NCBI RefSeq assembly: GCF_022921075.1
Contig: NZ_CP095050.1
Coordinates: 1,240,001-1,304,000 of the forward strand
DNA length: 64,000 nt
Source of the DNA: Hymenobacter sp. 5317J-9
GTDB lineage: Bacteria; Bacteroidota; Bacteroidia; Cytophagales; Hymenobacteraceae
Direction of reading: 5' to 3'
The position numbers and the translations under genes are program-made. The notes under the pieces are model-generated. The model saw nothing but the letters and a program-made list of their open reading frames with translations, made no database searches and was not told where the DNA came from. This document shows positions 38,161 to 47,695 of the stretch, one piece after another (position 1 is the first letter of the stretch; every line of letters starts with the position of its first letter).

Positions 38161-38736
38161 TCAGTGGTTCTCTTCGACCTTGATATCGCCGTGGCCTTTG
38201 TGGTAGAGCGTGGTGCCGTTGTACATCACATAATACACCCGGTAGAGCTGGCCGCGCTTAAACGAGCTGCTGCTGATGTCAAACTGAAATTCTTGGTTGG
38301 GCGAAAGGCCCGGCGACGTAGCCTCGATGAGAGGCTGATACACCTGGTTCACGACCACCACTTTGCAGCGCACCGCGGGCGCGTTTTGCGCCGAGGAATA
38401 CGAAAACCGGAATTGCCCAACGGCGGGGTTGGGGTAGCCGGCCGTGTAAATCTTGTTGGGGTTCTGCACGGGGCCGTTCAGGTCGAGCCCCAGCGACTGA
38501 AAAAGCTTTTGCTCCGTGGTGTTCCACTTGCCGTCGAGCTTCCAGTCGGTGGGGTCCGTTGGGCCCATGGGCAGGTTGGTGCCGGTGCGCAGGTCGTGGC
38601 CTGCGCCCGGCCCAAAGTTGATGAATAGGCTGGACGACGCGTCCGAGTCGCTTTTGGAGCAGCTGCCGAGGGCCAGGCTGGCGCCAAGGGTGAGCAGCGA
38701 AAGGCCGAAGGACCGCAACGGGATAGGCAGAGGCAT
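38161..38736 (-). CDS. Hypothetical lipoprotein (191 residues)
   Basis: The protein starts with a signal peptide and lipobox LALGSCSKSD (Cys near 26). The rest includes YTAGYPNPAVGQFRFSYSS, VRCKVVVVNQVYQPLIE and YRVYYVMYNGTTLYHKGHGDI. This reads as a beta-sandwich and looks like small Cytophagales lipoproteins of unknown role. It ends 101 bases before the epimerase operon. I do not recognise a function. Confidence 0.75.
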   Translation of the reverse strand: MPLPIPLRSFGLSLLTLGASLALGSCSKSDSDASSSLFINFGPGAGHDLRTGTNLPMGPTDPTDWKLDGKWNTTEQKLFQSLGLDLNGPVQNPNKIYTAGYPNPAVGQFRFSYSSAQNAPAVRCKVVVVNQVYQPLIEATSPGLSPNQEFQFDISSSSFKRGQLYRVYYVMYNGTTLYHKGHGDIKVEENH

Positions 38737-38854
38737 GGTGGAAAAGGGTTAATTTGCGAACAAGTTACGGCCCGTCGCCCGGGCTGCAACCCCGGCCCTG
38801 CTATTGGGGTCCTTCGCTCGCTTAAGCTCTTCAACCCTTCGTCTTTCTCTGCGC

Positions 38855-39427
38855 ATGGAAGCCGCCGTTGCCTACGTTGACATCAATGCTCCGCTGGTGG
38901 AGCGCTGCCGCCTGAACGACCGCCAGGCCCAGGCCGAAATTTACCGGCGCTACGCCAAGGCCATGTTCAACGCGGCCCTGCGCATCACCGGCGACTACGC
39001 CGAGGCTGAAGACGTGCTGCAGGAGTCGTTCCTGAGCGCCTTCCGGGAGCTGAGCAGCTACAAGGGCGACTCATCGTTCGGAGCGTGGCTGAAGCGCATT
39101 GTGGTCAACAAAAGCATCAACTGCCTGCGGCAGCGGCGCCTGGCCCTGGTGCCCCTGGGCGAGCAGCACCACGACGAGCCCGCCGAAAGCGCCGGCCCCT
39201 CGCACGAGGAAGAAGCCGACGTGAGCTACCGCGCCGACGTGCTGCGCCGCTGCATTCAGGAGCTGCCCGACGGCTACCGCGTGGTGCTGAGCCTGTACCT
39301 GCTCGAAGGCTACGACCACCTCGAAATTGCTGGCATTCTGGGCATTTCCGAGTCTACTTCCAAGTCGCAGTATAGCCGGGCCCGGGTGCGACTGCGCGAG
39401 CTGGCCGCCCAGCGCGGCTTGAGCTAA
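38855..39427 (+). CDS. RNA polymerase sigma factor, sigma-70 ECF-type
   Basis: The 190-residue protein has a region 2 core (AEIYRRYAKAMFNAALRITG with AEDVLQESFLSAF, about 25-65), the SSFGAWLKRIVVNKSINCLR segment (about 72-91), an acidic linker, and region 4 (LPDGYRVVLSLYLLEGYDHLEIAGILG, split here as LPDGYRVVLSLYLLEGY and EIAGILGISE, about 132-165). It should direct transcription of a small regulon. The next gene downstream looks like its membrane anti-sigma partner. ATG 38855 begins region 2. Confidence 0.92.
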   Translation: MEAAVAYVDINAPLVERCRLNDRQAQAEIYRRYAKAMFNAALRITGDYAEAEDVLQESFLSAFRELSSYKGDSSFGAWLKRIVVNKSINCLRQRRLALVPLGEQHHDEPAESAGPSHEEEADVSYRADVLRRCIQELPDGYRVVLSLYLLEGYDHLEIAGILGISESTSKSQYSRARVRLRELAAQRGLS

Positions 39428-39565
39428 GCCACATCCATTCGTGTTACCATCCGTTATCCTTATTCCCTCACTACTCTTCATCCTTTTTCGCTCGGCCGCG
39501 GCAGCCACCCCATTATCCCCGCGGCCCCTTTGGAACCTGGACGAACCGTGCGTTTGCAACCATCC

Positions 39566-40306
39566 ATGAACCCGAACAAGCCCAATTCTTTAGAAAACTT
39601 CGTCGACCGGCACCGCGCCGACTTCGACGCGCACGAGCCGCGCCCCGACCTGTGGGCCGCGCTGGAGCAGCAGCTTGGCCAGCCCCTGGCCCCGCCGGCC
39701 CTGCACCTGGCCGAAGAACCCCTGGCCCCGCAAGCGTCTGCGGCGCCGGCCAGCTGGTTGCAGCGCTACGGCGTGGCGGCCTCGCTCGCTCTGCTGGTAT
39801 TTGCCGCCGGCGCCAGCGAAGCCTGGAAATCGAACCCCCCCTCGCCCGCCGTGGCGGCCGTTGCTACCCCTCAAACCAGCACCAGCGCCTCGGCCGAGTC
39901 CGATGCGGCTCTGTACCAGGGCGGCAACCCCACGGCCCTGGCCGCCGCCGAGCGCACCACCGGCGCCGACAGCCAGCTCGTGCGGGCCGTGCGCGGCATG
40001 GAAGCCTACTACACCAACCAGTTGGCCCGCCGCCAAAGCGAACTAACCGAAATGCGCGGCCCCGGCACCGCCGGCATGACCGCCGACTGGCAGCGCGAAT
40101 TGGTGTCGCTCGATTCGAGCTACCGCCAGCTGAAAGCCGAACTGCTGCACCACCCGCAGCCCGACGCCGTGCTCACGGCCATGAACCGCAACCTGCAGGT
40201 GCGGCTCGACATTCTGGACCAGCAGCTGCACCTGGGCACCAGCGCCGCCGAAGACCGCAGCGCGGGCTCGTATGTGCTGGCCGACAGCCGCCACGATTCA
40301 GAATGA
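39566..40306 (+). CDS. Anti-sigma-factor-like membrane protein
   Basis: The 246-residue protein has a cytoplasmic N terminus (SLENFVDRHRADFDAHEPRP, Leu/Asp-rich, about 8-27) and one membrane helix (VAASLALLVFAAGASEAW, about 71-88). An exported region rich in Ala/Thr/Ser then leads into a helical QRELVSLDSSYRQLKAELLH segment. The plan fits anti-sigma factors of ECF systems, and the gene lies 138 bases after the sigma gene. No zinc-binding HxxxCxxC is present. It overlaps the next start by four bases (ATGA). Confidence 0.75.
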   Translation: MNPNKPNSLENFVDRHRADFDAHEPRPDLWAALEQQLGQPLAPPALHLAEEPLAPQASAAPASWLQRYGVAASLALLVFAAGASEAWKSNPPSPAVAAVATPQTSTSASAESDAALYQGGNPTALAAAERTTGADSQLVRAVRGMEAYYTNQLARRQSELTEMRGPGTAGMTADWQRELVSLDSSYRQLKAELLHHPQPDAVLTAMNRNLQVRLDILDQQLHLGTSAAEDRSAGSYVLADSRHDSE

Positions 40307-41526
40307 AAAGCCTGATTTATTCCTGGCGGCTGGCCCTGGCCACGGCGCTACTCGTGGCGCTGGGGCCGTTGGGAGGCCGCGCGCAAGCCGTGCAGAAAGC
40401 CGGCTTCGGCTCGCAGGGCTTGACCATTGAGGCCTTTGTGGCGGTGGAGGTTGTTTCGGGTGGGCCCCAAAACCCTTTGCAGGACCAACCCACCGAGCAG
40501 CAGGAAACCATGCTGCAGGTCGAGCAGCGCCGCCGTCTCAGCCGCAGCTACGCAGTGCCCAAGACGGGCCGGCCGTTTTCGCTGGATACACGCTACGGCC
40601 GGGTGCAGATTAACCCCTGGAACAAGCGCGAAATCAAGGTAGAAGCCGAACTGGTGGCGCGCTCCGAAACCGACCAGGGCGCCCGCCAGGTGCTCGACGC
40701 GTTGGGCGTGCAGTGGCTGGACTACGACGCCAAAACCGGCGGCGTGGCCGTGAGCACGCAGTTTGGCCCCATTCTGCGCGGGCGGCCCGGCGGCTGCCGC
40801 TACGAGGTGAACTACACCGTGTGGCTGCCCCGCACCACGGCGCTGCGCGTGCACAACAACTTCGGCGAAGTGAGCATTGCCGGCGACCTCAGCGGCCCCA
40901 CCGAGCTGGCCGTGGACTACGGCGCCCTGCGCACCGGCCGCCTCGACGGCCCGCGCAACTTGTTGCGCATCGGTAACGGCGACTGCACCGTGGCTTTCGC
41001 CGGCCGCGCCAGCATCGACGCCAGTTACGCCCGCCTGCGCCTCGACCAGGGCACCACGGTGGACCTGCGCAACAACTACTCAGACATCGACATTGGCACC
41101 GTGCAGGACCTCACCGTGCACAGCAAGTATGGCGACGTGGCCCTGGGCAGCGTGCGGAACCTGCGCGGCTCGTCGGGCTACTCGCGCTTCACCATTGACA
41201 AAATCGGCGAGGCCCTCGACATGGCCGTGCGTTACTGCCCCGATTTTGTGGTGCGCGACATGGGTGCTAATTTCCGCCAGGTGAACCTGGACGGGGGCTT
41301 CAGCACCATTCGGCTGGGCTTTGCCGAAGCGCCGGTGTTCCGGTTCGACGTGAGCACCGAGCAGGGCCAGCTGCTGGTAGACAAAAGCGCTGTGCGCGTG
41401 CTGTCGCAGGAAAACGGCCCGCAAACCAGCGACGTGCTGGGCGTGTTCGGCGGCCCGGTGCCGGCCCCCAATTGTGGCAATGTGAACATTAAGGTGCGCT
41501 ACGGCACGGTGCGGTTTAGCCGGTAG
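40303..41526 (+). CDS. Exported DUF4097-like beta-helical protein
   Basis: The 407-residue protein has a signal peptide (SWRLALATALLVALGPLGGRAQ). It then shows many short strand repeats such as VHNNFGEVSIAGDLSGP, TVHSKYGDVALGSVR and SSGYSRFTIDKIGEAL. These resemble the beta-helix of DUF4097-type or adhesin-like proteins. It is coupled to the anti-sigma gene through an ATGA overlap, so it is probably the output or signal protein of the sigma/anti-sigma system. The exact role is unknown. Confidence 0.78.
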   Translation: MKSLIYSWRLALATALLVALGPLGGRAQAVQKAGFGSQGLTIEAFVAVEVVSGGPQNPLQDQPTEQQETMLQVEQRRRLSRSYAVPKTGRPFSLDTRYGRVQINPWNKREIKVEAELVARSETDQGARQVLDALGVQWLDYDAKTGGVAVSTQFGPILRGRPGGCRYEVNYTVWLPRTTALRVHNNFGEVSIAGDLSGPTELAVDYGALRTGRLDGPRNLLRIGNGDCTVAFAGRASIDASYARLRLDQGTTVDLRNNYSDIDIGTVQDLTVHSKYGDVALGSVRNLRGSSGYSRFTIDKIGEALDMAVRYCPDFVVRDMGANFRQVNLDGGFSTIRLGFAEAPVFRFDVSTEQGQLLVDKSAVRVLSQENGPQTSDVLGVFGGPVPAPNCGNVNIKVRYGTVRFSR

Positions 41527-41564
41527 GGGAGGCGTTTCGCGGCCGCGTGCCGTTCTTTGAAACG

Positions 41565-42119
41565 ATGCATTTCTTTCGTTTCATCTTTCTGTGCCTGCTG
41601 GCCAGCCCCGCCGCGGCCCAAGTTGCTCCTGCCGTGCCCCACGCCGCTCACACTTCCACGCCCAAAGCCCACGCGCTGCGCCTGCGGCCCGGCGACGACC
41701 TGCGCCAGTCCCTGACGGCGTATGCGCAGGCGCACCACATCCGGGCGGGTGCCATGGTGACGTGCGTGGGCAGCCTCACGGTGGCCACGCTGCGGCTGGC
41801 CAACCAGGAGGGCCCCACCGTGTACCGCGGCCATATCGAGATTGTGTCGTTGGTGGGCACGCTTTCTACCAACGGCTCGCACTTGCACCTGGCCGTTTCC
41901 GACAGTACGGGGCGCACCATCGGCGGGCATTTGCTGGACGGGTGCCGCGTGTACACCACCGCCGAAATTGTGCTGAACGAGTTGCCCGAGCTGGAATTTC
42001 GGCGTGAAACCGACCCTACGTTTGGCTACCAGGAACTGGTGGTGCGGCCTACGGTCGAGCTTAAAAAGGAGCCGATTTTGGAGCCCGCGAAAAAAAGCCG
42101 GGCCCAGCCAAAAAAATGA
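41565..42119 (+). CDS. PPC/DUF296-domain exported protein
   Basis: The 184-residue protein has a signal peptide (RFIFLCLLASPAAAQ) and a PPC (DUF296) domain. Family marks are LRQSLTAYAQAHHIRAGAMV (about 44-63), CVGSLTVATLRLAN and HLHLAVSDSTGRTIGGHLLDG (listed here as HLHLAVSDS and GGHLLDG, about 104-125). PPC domains are best known from plant and bacterial proteins near DNA-binding AT-hooks, and related metal-binding PCC-like proteins also exist. A secreted copy is unusual. A Lys-rich tail ends the protein. Confidence 0.8.
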   Translation: MHFFRFIFLCLLASPAAAQVAPAVPHAAHTSTPKAHALRLRPGDDLRQSLTAYAQAHHIRAGAMVTCVGSLTVATLRLANQEGPTVYRGHIEIVSLVGTLSTNGSHLHLAVSDSTGRTIGGHLLDGCRVYTTAEIVLNELPELEFRRETDPTFGYQELVVRPTVELKKEPILEPAKKSRAQPKK

Positions 42120-42231
42120 TGAACTGAAGATGAAGGCATAGCGGCACATGCTTATACTTGTGGTACTGTAGGCGCCGCTGCTACGGCCGGAGGCCGAGAA
42201 GTTGCCTTCTCTGTTTTCCTTCATCGTCGTT

Positions 42232-45200
42232 ATGTCTACTGTTACCCGCGGGGCCTCGTTGGCACTGCTCGTGGCGGCCCCCCTGCTCGGGATGGGTCAG
42301 CAAACCCCCGCCACCCTGCCCAAGCCGGGCCAATTGGTGAACGAAGGCGTGGCCTTGCACGACAAGGAGGACTTCGCCGGTGCCATTGCCAAGTACCAGG
42401 CCGTGACGCCCGGCGACTCTTCCTACGCCATCGCCCAAAGCGAGCTGGCGCTGAGCTGCTACGCCTCGGGCAAAAACGAAGAAGCCGTGGCCGCCGCCAA
42501 GCGCGCTATTGCCCTCAATCCCTTCGAGCCCGTCACTTACAACACCCTGGCCAACGCCCAAGAGGAGCTGAAGCAGATTGACGCCGCACTGGCCACTTTC
42601 AAGCAGGGCCTGCAGCTGTTTCCCTACAATCAGAACCTGTATTACAACCAAGGCGTCACCTACCTGCAGCAGGGCCGCACGGCCGAGGCCCTGGCCAGCC
42701 TGCAGCACAGCGCCGAACTCAACCCGACGCACCCCAACTCGCACCGCATGCTGGCCGTGGCCGCCGCCCGCCAGGGCCAGACCGCGCACGCCCTCATCAG
42801 CTGGCTGACTTACCTGGCCCTCACCGACGCTAGCCCGGCCGGACACAACGTGCTGGTGCAGGCCGAGCGCCTGTCGCAGGGCGTGGCCGTGGTGGAAGAC
42901 AACGAAAAAGTGAAGCCGGTGGCACCCAACGCCGCGTTTGCGGAGTTGGACCAGCTGCTGGAAAGCAAGGTGGCCCTGCAAAAGGAGTACGTGTCGAAGG
43001 TGAAATTCCAGGCCGCGGTGGTGAAGCAAACCCAGCTGCTGGTGGAGAAATTTCCGACGGAAGGGGCCGCCGATGACTTCTGGGTGCGGGCCTACGGGCC
43101 CATGGTGGCCACGCTTCGCAAAGACGACAACCTGACGCCCTTCACCTACCTCATCCTCCAATCGGCCGACGAGGCCAAGGGCGCGCCGTGGGTGAAAAGC
43201 AACAAGGCCAAGGTGCAAGCCATGCTAAACGCGGCCGTGCCCGCCCTGATGAACCTGCGCCTGCGCCAGCAGGTGGTGGGCGGCCCGGCCGGGCAACGCC
43301 TGGATGCCTGGTTCAACGGCGACGGCAAGCCCGACGGCCTCGGGGCCGGTGTGAACGAGAAAGGCAAGTTCAAATCGACCGGCGACTGGATTTCGCTCAC
43401 CAGCCAAGGCGCCGTCGATGCCATGGGGCGCTTCAACGCGGCCGGCCAGCGGGTGGGCCCCTGGAAAGTGCTGCGCCCCGACGGCACGGTGGAAAAAACG
43501 TTCATCTACAACGACCAGGGCCAGCGCGAAGGCCTGGCCCGCGAGTTCCACCTCAACGGCCAGCCGTCGTACGACATCAATTACAAGAGCGACAAAATTG
43601 ATGGCCTGCTGACCACCTATAACGAGTGCGGCGCCCGCACCGGCAGCCGCACCTTCAAGGCCGGCAACCTGGAGGGGCCCTACGCTACTTACTACGACAA
43701 CGGCCAGCTGCGCCTGCGCGCTACCCTGCACAACGACAAAGTAGACGGCCTGGAAGAAGGCTTCTTTCAGGACGGCACCCTGCAGTACACCACCACCTAC
43801 GCCAACGGCGTGAAGCAGGGTACGTTCACCACCTTCTACGCCGACAAAACGCCGCTCAACAAAGGCGCTAACGACAAGGACGAGCACGACGGCCCGTACA
43901 CCGAATACCACCCCACGGGCGCGGTGAGCGAGGAGGGCCGCTACGCCCACGGCAAGCGCGTGGGCACCTGGCGCAGCTTCTACCTCAACGGCAAGCCGAA
44001 CGCGGAAAAGAATTACGACGAAGCCGGCGAGTTTCACGGCGTGTACCACGACTACGACGAAACCGGCCACCTCTACGCCGACACCGAGTATGTCCACGGC
44101 CGCGTGGTGCGCATTCGCTACTTCGACCAGGCCGGCAAAGCCGTGGTGGACCAGCCCGTAAAGAAAGGCCGCGTGCCCATGCAGGGCCTTGACGCCAAGG
44201 GCCGCAAAGCTTCGGAGGGCGCGTTTGTGGACGGGCAGATGGCCGGCGAGTGGAAATGGTTCTACCCCGACGGCGGCGTGCGCGAAATCGCGCACTATGA
44301 CGACAAAGGCACCAAAATTGGCACTTCCGAATTCTACTACCGCGGTGGGCAGCTGCAGCGCCGCACCCGCTTCGGGGCCGATGGCCAAGAAGACGGCTAT
44401 TACGAGCAGTATACCCTCGACGGGCAGCCCGCCAGCACCGGCTACTACCTGGCTGGTGAGCGCCACGGCCCTTGGAAAGACTACTACGCCGACGGCCGCG
44501 TGAGCGAGGAATACGAGTACTTCAAAGGCGAGCTAAATGGCCCGTCGCGCAGCTTCGAGCCCGGCGGCAAGCTCACCCAGGAACGCCTGAACGAGTTTGG
44601 CACCCTGCGCCGCATCGTCACCTTCGACTCGGTGGGCAAGGAGTTGAGCCGCGTGGAGCTCAAGCCCGACAGCAAGGAAATCAACCTGCGCTACCCCAGC
44701 GGCAAGCCCCTGTACCGCGCGGCCCTGACCTGCTACAGCAGCAACGGCCCCTCCGCATGGTTCCGGCCCGATGGCAGCACCGAGTCGTCGTTTGGGCAGG
44801 TGAGCGGCCGCCGCCACGGGACCTACCGGGCCACCTTCGCCAACGGCAAGCCCGACCGCGTGGGCGAGTACCGCGACGGCCGGCCCGAAGGCGAGTGGCT
44901 CAGCTACTACGCCAACGGCCAGCTGCGGCGCAAGGGCAGCTACCGCGCCGGCGAGGAAGAAGGGGAGTGGACGTATTACTTCCCCAACGGCCAGGTGGCC
45001 ATTGTGGAGCATTACGACGGCGGCAACCTGCACGGCAGCAGCAAGCGCTACAACCCCGCCGGCGAGCTGCTGGAAGAGAAAACCTACGACTATGGCTCCC
45101 TGGTGAGCTTCCGCGGGCCGGGCGAGGGCGCGGCCTTCCAGCCGCTGGCCAATCAGACCGGCACCATTGCCGTGGTCTTTGCCAATGGCAAGCCCGCCGC

Positions 45201-45531
45201 TTCGGAAAGCTTCGACCACAACCAGGCCACCGGCCCGGCCATCTACTACTACGCTTCGGGCGAGGTGTTCCGGCGCACCGCGTTTGCCAAAGGGCTGCGC
45301 ACGGGCCTGCTGGAAAGCTTCTACCCCGGCGGCAAGCGCATGGAGGAGGAAAACTACCTGCACGGCGAACTGCACGGCCGCTGCCGCTACTACCGCCCCG
45401 ACGGCACCCTGGAGCGTGAAGAAACCTACCGCAGCGGCGAGCGCCGCGGCCCCACTATCTACTTTGACGCCGCCGGCAAGCCCCAGCGCACCGAGAACTA
45501 CTGGAACCTCATGGTGTACGATACCAAATAG
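42232..45531 (+). CDS. Large TPR plus MORN-variant (YwqK-like) repeat protein
   Basis: The 1099-residue protein has a signal peptide (RGASLALLVAAPLLGMGQ), TPRs over about residues 30-200, then roughly 26 MORN-variant repeats of about 24 residues from about 400 to the end. The repeats have the pattern G-x-[WY]-x-x-[YF]-[YF]-x-x-G-x-[LVP], for example GEWKWFYPDGGVREI and GTYRATFANGKPDRV. Such repeats are seen in the YwqK antitoxin family and in other surface proteins, so the function is open. The repeat copies are well conserved but not identical. Separated from neighbours by 70-112 bases. Confidence 0.85.
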   Translation: MSTVTRGASLALLVAAPLLGMGQQTPATLPKPGQLVNEGVALHDKEDFAGAIAKYQAVTPGDSSYAIAQSELALSCYASGKNEEAVAAAKRAIALNPFEPVTYNTLANAQEELKQIDAALATFKQGLQLFPYNQNLYYNQGVTYLQQGRTAEALASLQHSAELNPTHPNSHRMLAVAAARQGQTAHALISWLTYLALTDASPAGHNVLVQAERLSQGVAVVEDNEKVKPVAPNAAFAELDQLLESKVALQKEYVSKVKFQAAVVKQTQLLVEKFPTEGAADDFWVRAYGPMVATLRKDDNLTPFTYLILQSADEAKGAPWVKSNKAKVQAMLNAAVPALMNLRLRQQVVGGPAGQRLDAWFNGDGKPDGLGAGVNEKGKFKSTGDWISLTSQGAVDAMGRFNAAGQRVGPWKVLRPDGTVEKTFIYNDQGQREGLAREFHLNGQPSYDINYKSDKIDGLLTTYNECGARTGSRTFKAGNLEGPYATYYDNGQLRLRATLHNDKVDGLEEGFFQDGTLQYTTTYANGVKQGTFTTFYADKTPLNKGANDKDEHDGPYTEYHPTGAVSEEGRYAHGKRVGTWRSFYLNGKPNAEKNYDEAGEFHGVYHDYDETGHLYADTEYVHGRVVRIRYFDQAGKAVVDQPVKKGRVPMQGLDAKGRKASEGAFVDGQMAGEWKWFYPDGGVREIAHYDDKGTKIGTSEFYYRGGQLQRRTRFGADGQEDGYYEQYTLDGQPASTGYYLAGERHGPWKDYYADGRVSEEYEYFKGELNGPSRSFEPGGKLTQERLNEFGTLRRIVTFDSVGKELSRVELKPDSKEINLRYPSGKPLYRAALTCYSSNGPSAWFRPDGSTESSFGQVSGRRHGTYRATFANGKPDRVGEYRDGRPEGEWLSYYANGQLRRKGSYRAGEEEGEWTYYFPNGQVAIVEHYDGGNLHGSSKRYNPAGELLEEKTYDYGSLVSFRGPGEGAAFQPLANQTGTIAVVFANGKPAASESFDHNQATGPAIYYYASGEVFRRTAFAKGLRTGLLESFYPGGKRMEEENYLHGELHGRCRYYRPDGTLEREETYRSGERRGPTIYFDAAGKPQRTENYWNLMVYDTK

Positions 45532-45601
45532 GGCCGACCGGCGTTCCGTTTGTACCTTGTAGGAGCTTGATACCCAATTATTCAATCGTTATTCTCTTTT
45601 C

Positions 45602-47539
45602 ATGTATTCCTCTACTGTATTCCTGCCGCTACTGCTGCTCGCGGGCCTGGCTGCCCAGGCACAGGCCCCTGCGCAAGTGGCCGAGATGAAAAAGCAGTAC
45701 CCCGGCGAAAAAGCCGTGTACCTGGAGATGCGCCAGGATTTGACCGTCGAAATCCGCAACGATTCGGTGCAAGTGCTGGCCAAGCACCACGCCGACATGC
45801 TGCACCTCGACGAGCAGTCGGGCGCCTACGCCAACGACCGGGTGTTCAGCTCGCACTTCAACCGCCTGCAGAAGCTGGAAGCCCGCACCATGGTGCCCAA
45901 CGGCGACAAGTTCAAAGCTGTGAAGGTGACGGATTTTAAGGACAAGTTTGAGATTCAATCGGGGGTGTTTTTTGATGACACCCGGTCGACTTCGTTCTCG
46001 TTTCCGGCCGTGGCGCCGGGTGCCCGCACCATCACCGACTACACGGTGAAGCACGTGGACGCCCGCTTCGTGATGCCGTTTTTCGTGGGCTCCTACGTGC
46101 CCGTGAAGCACGCCGAACTGACCATCACGGCGCCCAAGGGCGTGGTCATTGGCTACAAGACATTTCATGCCGAGAATACGCCAATCAAGTACACCAAGGA
46201 AGAAAAAGGCAGCCAGGTAATCTACCGCTGGACGGCCGACAACCTCACCAGTCCGCCGCGCGAAGACGACGGCCCCGAGGCCAGTTACTACCTGCCGCAC
46301 ATCGTGTTTTTTGTGCAGGAAGCTACCGTGAACGGGCAGACGCGCAAGCTGCTGGCCGGCGTACCGGAGCTGTATACCATGTACGCCGATTTCGTGCGGC
46401 GCATCGACCGACAGCCCAGTCCGGCCCTGCAGCACCGCGTCGACTCGCTGGTGGTGGGCGCCAAAACGGAAGAGGAAAAGGTGCGCCGCATCTACTACTG
46501 GGTGCAGGACAACGTGAAGTACATCGCCTTCGAGCAGGGCTTGCGCGGCTTCATTCCGCACGATGCCGGCCTGGTGTACGCCCGCCGCTACGGCGACTGC
46601 AAGGACATGGCCAACCTCACCAACGAGATGTTGCACCTGGCCGGCGTGAAAACCGCCTACCTGACCTGGGTGGGCACCCGCGACCTGCCCTATAAGTACG
46701 CCGAGCTGGCCACGCCCGGCGTGGACAACCACATGATTGCCACGTATGAGCCCAAGCCGGGCCAGTACGTGTTTCTGGATGCCACCAGCAAGCACACGCC
46801 CTACGGCATGCCCTCGGCCATGATTCAAGGCAAGGAGGGCCTGCTGGGCCTCGACCCCAAGAACAGCCTCGTGGTGCCCATCCCGGCCATGGACAAAACC
46901 CGCAGCGGCTTCGACGACGCCTCCGTGCTGACCCTGGACGGCACCACGCTGCGCGGCACCGGCAAGCTGAACCTGGCCGGCTACACCAAAGTCAACCACA
47001 GCTACGGCCTCGACGGGCTGGACCGCACCGCCGAGCCTAAGTACGTGAAGGCGCTGCTGGAGCGCGGCAACAACAAGTTCTTCGTCGACAAATACAGCAT
47101 CGCCAACCTGGAGGCCCGCGACCAGCCCCTGAGCATCAGCTACGACTACCGCCTGCAGGACTACGTGCAGCAGGTAGACGACGAAGTGTACGTGAACCTG
47201 AGCCTGGAGCGCCCCTACGCCACCGACCGCATCGACTCGACCACGCGCAAGCTGCCGCGCTACAACGAGTTTGCCCACACCGACCACACCCGCACCGAGC
47301 TGGTGGTGCCCGCCGGCTACGAGGTGAGCTACCTGCCGCCCACGGTGCAGGCCCAGGGCGACGCCCTCGGCTTCAAGGTGAGCTACGAGCGCAAGGGCGA
47401 CAAAATCATCCAGGACCGCGAGGTGTACGTGAACTACCTGCTGCTCCAGCCCAAGCAGTTTGGCAGCTGGAACTCGGTGGTGAACAAGCTGGGCAGCGCC
47501 TACCGCGAAGTGGTGATTTTAAAGAAGAAAAAGACTTAG
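45602..47539 (+). CDS. DUF3857 protein with transglutaminase-like domain
   Basis: The 645-residue protein has a signal peptide (STVFLPLLLLAGLAAQAQA), an N-terminal DUF3857 domain (about 50-260), and a transglutaminase-like domain with the catalytic Cys333 (RYGDCKDM), the His in DNHMIATYE (about 377) and an Asp in FLDATSKHTP (about 396). A C-terminal beta-rich region (about 470-640) follows. DUF3857/transglutaminase proteins are common in Bacteroidota and their substrates are poorly known; protein or peptide cross-linking or hydrolysis is likely. The next gene is a related paralogue. Confidence 0.88.
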   Translation: MYSSTVFLPLLLLAGLAAQAQAPAQVAEMKKQYPGEKAVYLEMRQDLTVEIRNDSVQVLAKHHADMLHLDEQSGAYANDRVFSSHFNRLQKLEARTMVPNGDKFKAVKVTDFKDKFEIQSGVFFDDTRSTSFSFPAVAPGARTITDYTVKHVDARFVMPFFVGSYVPVKHAELTITAPKGVVIGYKTFHAENTPIKYTKEEKGSQVIYRWTADNLTSPPREDDGPEASYYLPHIVFFVQEATVNGQTRKLLAGVPELYTMYADFVRRIDRQPSPALQHRVDSLVVGAKTEEEKVRRIYYWVQDNVKYIAFEQGLRGFIPHDAGLVYARRYGDCKDMANLTNEMLHLAGVKTAYLTWVGTRDLPYKYAELATPGVDNHMIATYEPKPGQYVFLDATSKHTPYGMPSAMIQGKEGLLGLDPKNSLVVPIPAMDKTRSGFDDASVLTLDGTTLRGTGKLNLAGYTKVNHSYGLDGLDRTAEPKYVKALLERGNNKFFVDKYSIANLEARDQPLSISYDYRLQDYVQQVDDEVYVNLSLERPYATDRIDSTTRKLPRYNEFAHTDHTRTELVVPAGYEVSYLPPTVQAQGDALGFKVSYERKGDKIIQDREVYVNYLLLQPKQFGSWNSVVNKLGSAYREVVILKKKKT

Positions 47540-47554
47540 TCGTTTTGACGTGGG

Positions 47555-47653
47555 GCCTCACCCCCTGACCCCCTCTCCTCAGGGAGAGGGGGCACCGGTT
47601 TTGCTCTTGCGACTGGCACCCCTCTCCCTGAGGAGAGGGGCCGGGGGTGAGGC
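47555..47653. repeat. Palindromic intergenic repeat, family 2
   Basis: Outer arms beginning at GCCTCACCCCCTGACCCC and ending in the complementary GGGGTGAGGC flank a nested palindrome (ctctcctcagggagagg). A third family, GC-rich and unlike family 1. Confidence 0.8.
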
Positions 47654-47695
47654 GCTACACCAGAACGACAAAAAAACTGACAACCATCCTACCTA

